Positions 62,783 to 64,000 of a stretch of 64,000 nt of DNA are shown piece after piece. Under the pieces are notes generated by a model. It saw only the letters and a program-made list of their open reading frames with translations. It was not told the DNA's origin and ran no database searches. Numbering within the stretch: position 1 is the first letter of the stretch; every line of letters begins with the position of its first letter. Both the position numbers and the translations under genes were made by a program. This stretch comes from CAZXEU01 sp965207385 (lineage in GTDB: Bacteria; Bacteroidota; Rhodothermia; Rhodothermales; Bin80), in assembly GCA_965207385.1 (NCBI GenBank), contig CBDBLZ010000021.1, positions 992,001-1,056,000 on the forward strand, in the 5' to 3' direction.

Positions 62783-64000
62783 ATGCCAGAATATCGGTTT
62801 GGGACATTAGCACTGGTGCTGCTGATCGCAGGGTGCGCGCAGCAGTTGCCGGCTCCGGGCTCAGCAGAATACGAGGAGGTCGTGTCCGCTTTCTATTCGG
62901 GTACGTCCGCCATGGAGGTGGGCGAGGACCTTCGGGCGGAGGCTAGGCTTACGGCGGTAACCGACCGCGCGTCGGCGGAGCCGTCTGCCTGGGCAAACCT
63001 GGGGCTGATGGCGATGCGTCGCGGTGAATTCGCGGCAGCTGCGGCCCATCTCGCCAAGGCGAGGTCACTGGCAGAGGGCAGCGCGCCGATCCTGTATCTG
63101 TCCGGACTGCTGGAGCAGCTGGAAGGCCGTACGGCGGCCGCAGCGGCATTCATGCGGCAGGCGCTGGAAAGCGACTCTTCCTTCATCAGGGCCGCGTATG
63201 TCCTGGCCACGGATCTTGAACCGGACAATCCGGAAGCCTTCGCGCTGCTCTCGTCCGCTGTGCCGGATAACCTGGTCGTACTGGTTGAGCAGGCGCGGCG
63301 AGCGTCCCTGGAAGGCAACACCGAGGACCTGTCGTACGCGATCGACCGCCTCTCGACGCTGGGCGAGGCCTGGAACAGCGACGCAAGAGCCCAACTTGAA
63401 TCGGTGCTTGGCGCGTCAGCCGCGGGAGATCTGGAGGGGGCAGCCGTGCAGCTGGCCTTCTTGCGGAATGTGTTGCTGAGCGAGGAAGCCTTTCGGCAGG
63501 ATCTCGGTAGCCTGCGTGCGTCTGTGGAAGTGATTGCGGATCCCGTGACCGATTTCCTGCGCCTGGAGAATCCGCGGTCCGCTCCCGCCCCTGCCGACGA
63601 TTCGCTGGAGTTTTTCTCCCAGCATCTGCTTCCCTCCGCTATGGACTCCATGGCATGGATCGCAGCAGTCGCGCTCGGCAACGAAGCGCTACCCGCGGTA
63701 TTTTTTACCGACGGGCGCGCGCTGCGAACGCTGCGCGACGAGTCGTGGCCGTTCCCCGGCCCTAATGTGCCGGGTCCGCATGCCATCGCGGCGCTGGACT
63801 ACGACTATGATTTCCGGACGGATCTGGTGATGGCGGGTCCTGGCGGCCTTCGTCTCCTGGCACAGGACTCCACGGAGGCCTTCGCAGATGCAACGTCCTC
63901 ACTTGGGCTGGGAGCCGCCATTGTGGACGCCTCCTATACCGGAGTCTGGGCCGCTGATCTCGACCTGGAGGGGGACATCGATCTCGTACTCGCACTGGAA
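62783..64000 (+). CDS. TPR and FG-GAP/VCBS-repeat lipoprotein, 3' truncated by window edge
   Basis: The frame is open from ATG 62783 to the end of the window (406 codons, no stop). A lipoprotein signal (LALVLLIAGC) is followed by two or three TPR-like helix pairs (AWANLGLMAMRRGEFAAAAA, ILYLSGLLEQLEGRTAAAAA) and, near the end, FG-GAP/VCBS-type repeats (LDYDYDFRTDLVMAGPGGLR, WAADLDLEGDIDLVLAL). This order resembles CRTAC1/ASPIC-UnbV-like proteins of marine Bacteroidota and Rhodothermota. Probably a large outer-membrane-anchored protein; function unknown. Confidence 0.82.
   Translation, partial: MPEYRFGTLALVLLIAGCAQQLPAPGSAEYEEVVSAFYSGTSAMEVGEDLRAEARLTAVTDRASAEPSAWANLGLMAMRRGEFAAAAAHLAKARSLAEGSAPILYLSGLLEQLEGRTAAAAAFMRQALESDSSFIRAAYVLATDLEPDNPEAFALLSSAVPDNLVVLVEQARRASLEGNTEDLSYAIDRLSTLGEAWNSDARAQLESVLGASAAGDLEGAAVQLAFLRNVLLSEEAFRQDLGSLRASVEVIADPVTDFLRLENPRSAPAPADDSLEFFSQHLLPSAMDSMAWIAAVALGNEALPAVFFTDGRALRTLRDESWPFPGPNVPGPHAIAALDYDYDFRTDLVMAGPGGLRLLAQDSTEAFADATSSLGLGAAIVDASYTGVWAADLDLEGDIDLVLALE

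Overview
The window looks like a chromosomal segment of a Bacteroidota/Rhodothermota-type bacterium, probably Rhodothermota or Balneolota-like. Supporting signs are two orphan Por/T9SS-type C-terminal sorting tails (one with an NYPNPF motif), a tRNA-guanine transglycosylase without its zinc ligands, a double-FtsX ABC permease of the Bacteroidota type, 6-bladed beta-propeller lipoproteins, an hpnCDE squalene operon and LTxxQ (Spy-like) periplasmic proteins. This assignment is an inference; no rRNA or marker search was possible. No CRISPR array, rRNA, intact insertion sequence or phage was seen.

Layout. 1-9.5 kb is dense plus-strand housekeeping: the end of a TamB-like gene, mlaE-mlaF-mlaD (envelope lipid transport), a small membrane protein, tgt, a plant/cyanobacterial-type ispH, two tandem lipoproteins, an M20 peptidase and tRNA-Leu(CAA). 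After a VanZ-like gene, about 10.3-23.1 kb is a gene-poor, decaying accessory region. It holds a tripartite efflux set (adaptor, ATPase, permease), an intact beta-propeller lipoprotein between two diverged direct repeats, a tandem pair of glycine-zipper envelope proteins with a broken third copy, and at least four other broken genes.

23.1-40 kb is mixed metabolism and repair: SGNH hydrolase, LarA-like racemase, two SRPBCC proteins, a PA0069-type radical SAM protein, an alditol-oxidase-like flavoprotein, lexA with a clear promoter/operator, a DUF1835 gene with a 3' frameshift, a DUF2461 protein, a trans-sulfuration PLP enzyme, hpnC-hpnD-hpnE, and a frameshifted MpaB/DUF2236 gene.

40-64 kb holds copper ATPase copA with a DUF2231 protein, clpB, smc and ridA. 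Next is a seven-gene minus-strand cluster (two LTxxQ proteins, ECF sigma factor, probable anti-sigma, a third LTxxQ protein, MacA-like adaptor, MacB-like permease) that lacks an ATPase gene. Divergent from it is a phosphofructokinase with pyrophosphate-type signatures. Then come amt-PII, an NfeD-like/flotillin pair, a DJ-1/PfpI-like lipoprotein and a truncated TPR/FG-GAP lipoprotein at the edge.

The best candidates for new biology are the ECF-LTxxQ-MacAB cluster, the tandem glycine-zipper family with its decayed copy, and the diverged repeats around the beta-propeller gene. Several single-base lesions (frameshifts near 32441 and 39176, a nonsense codon at 22090) could be true pseudogenisation or assembly errors; the sequence alone cannot decide.
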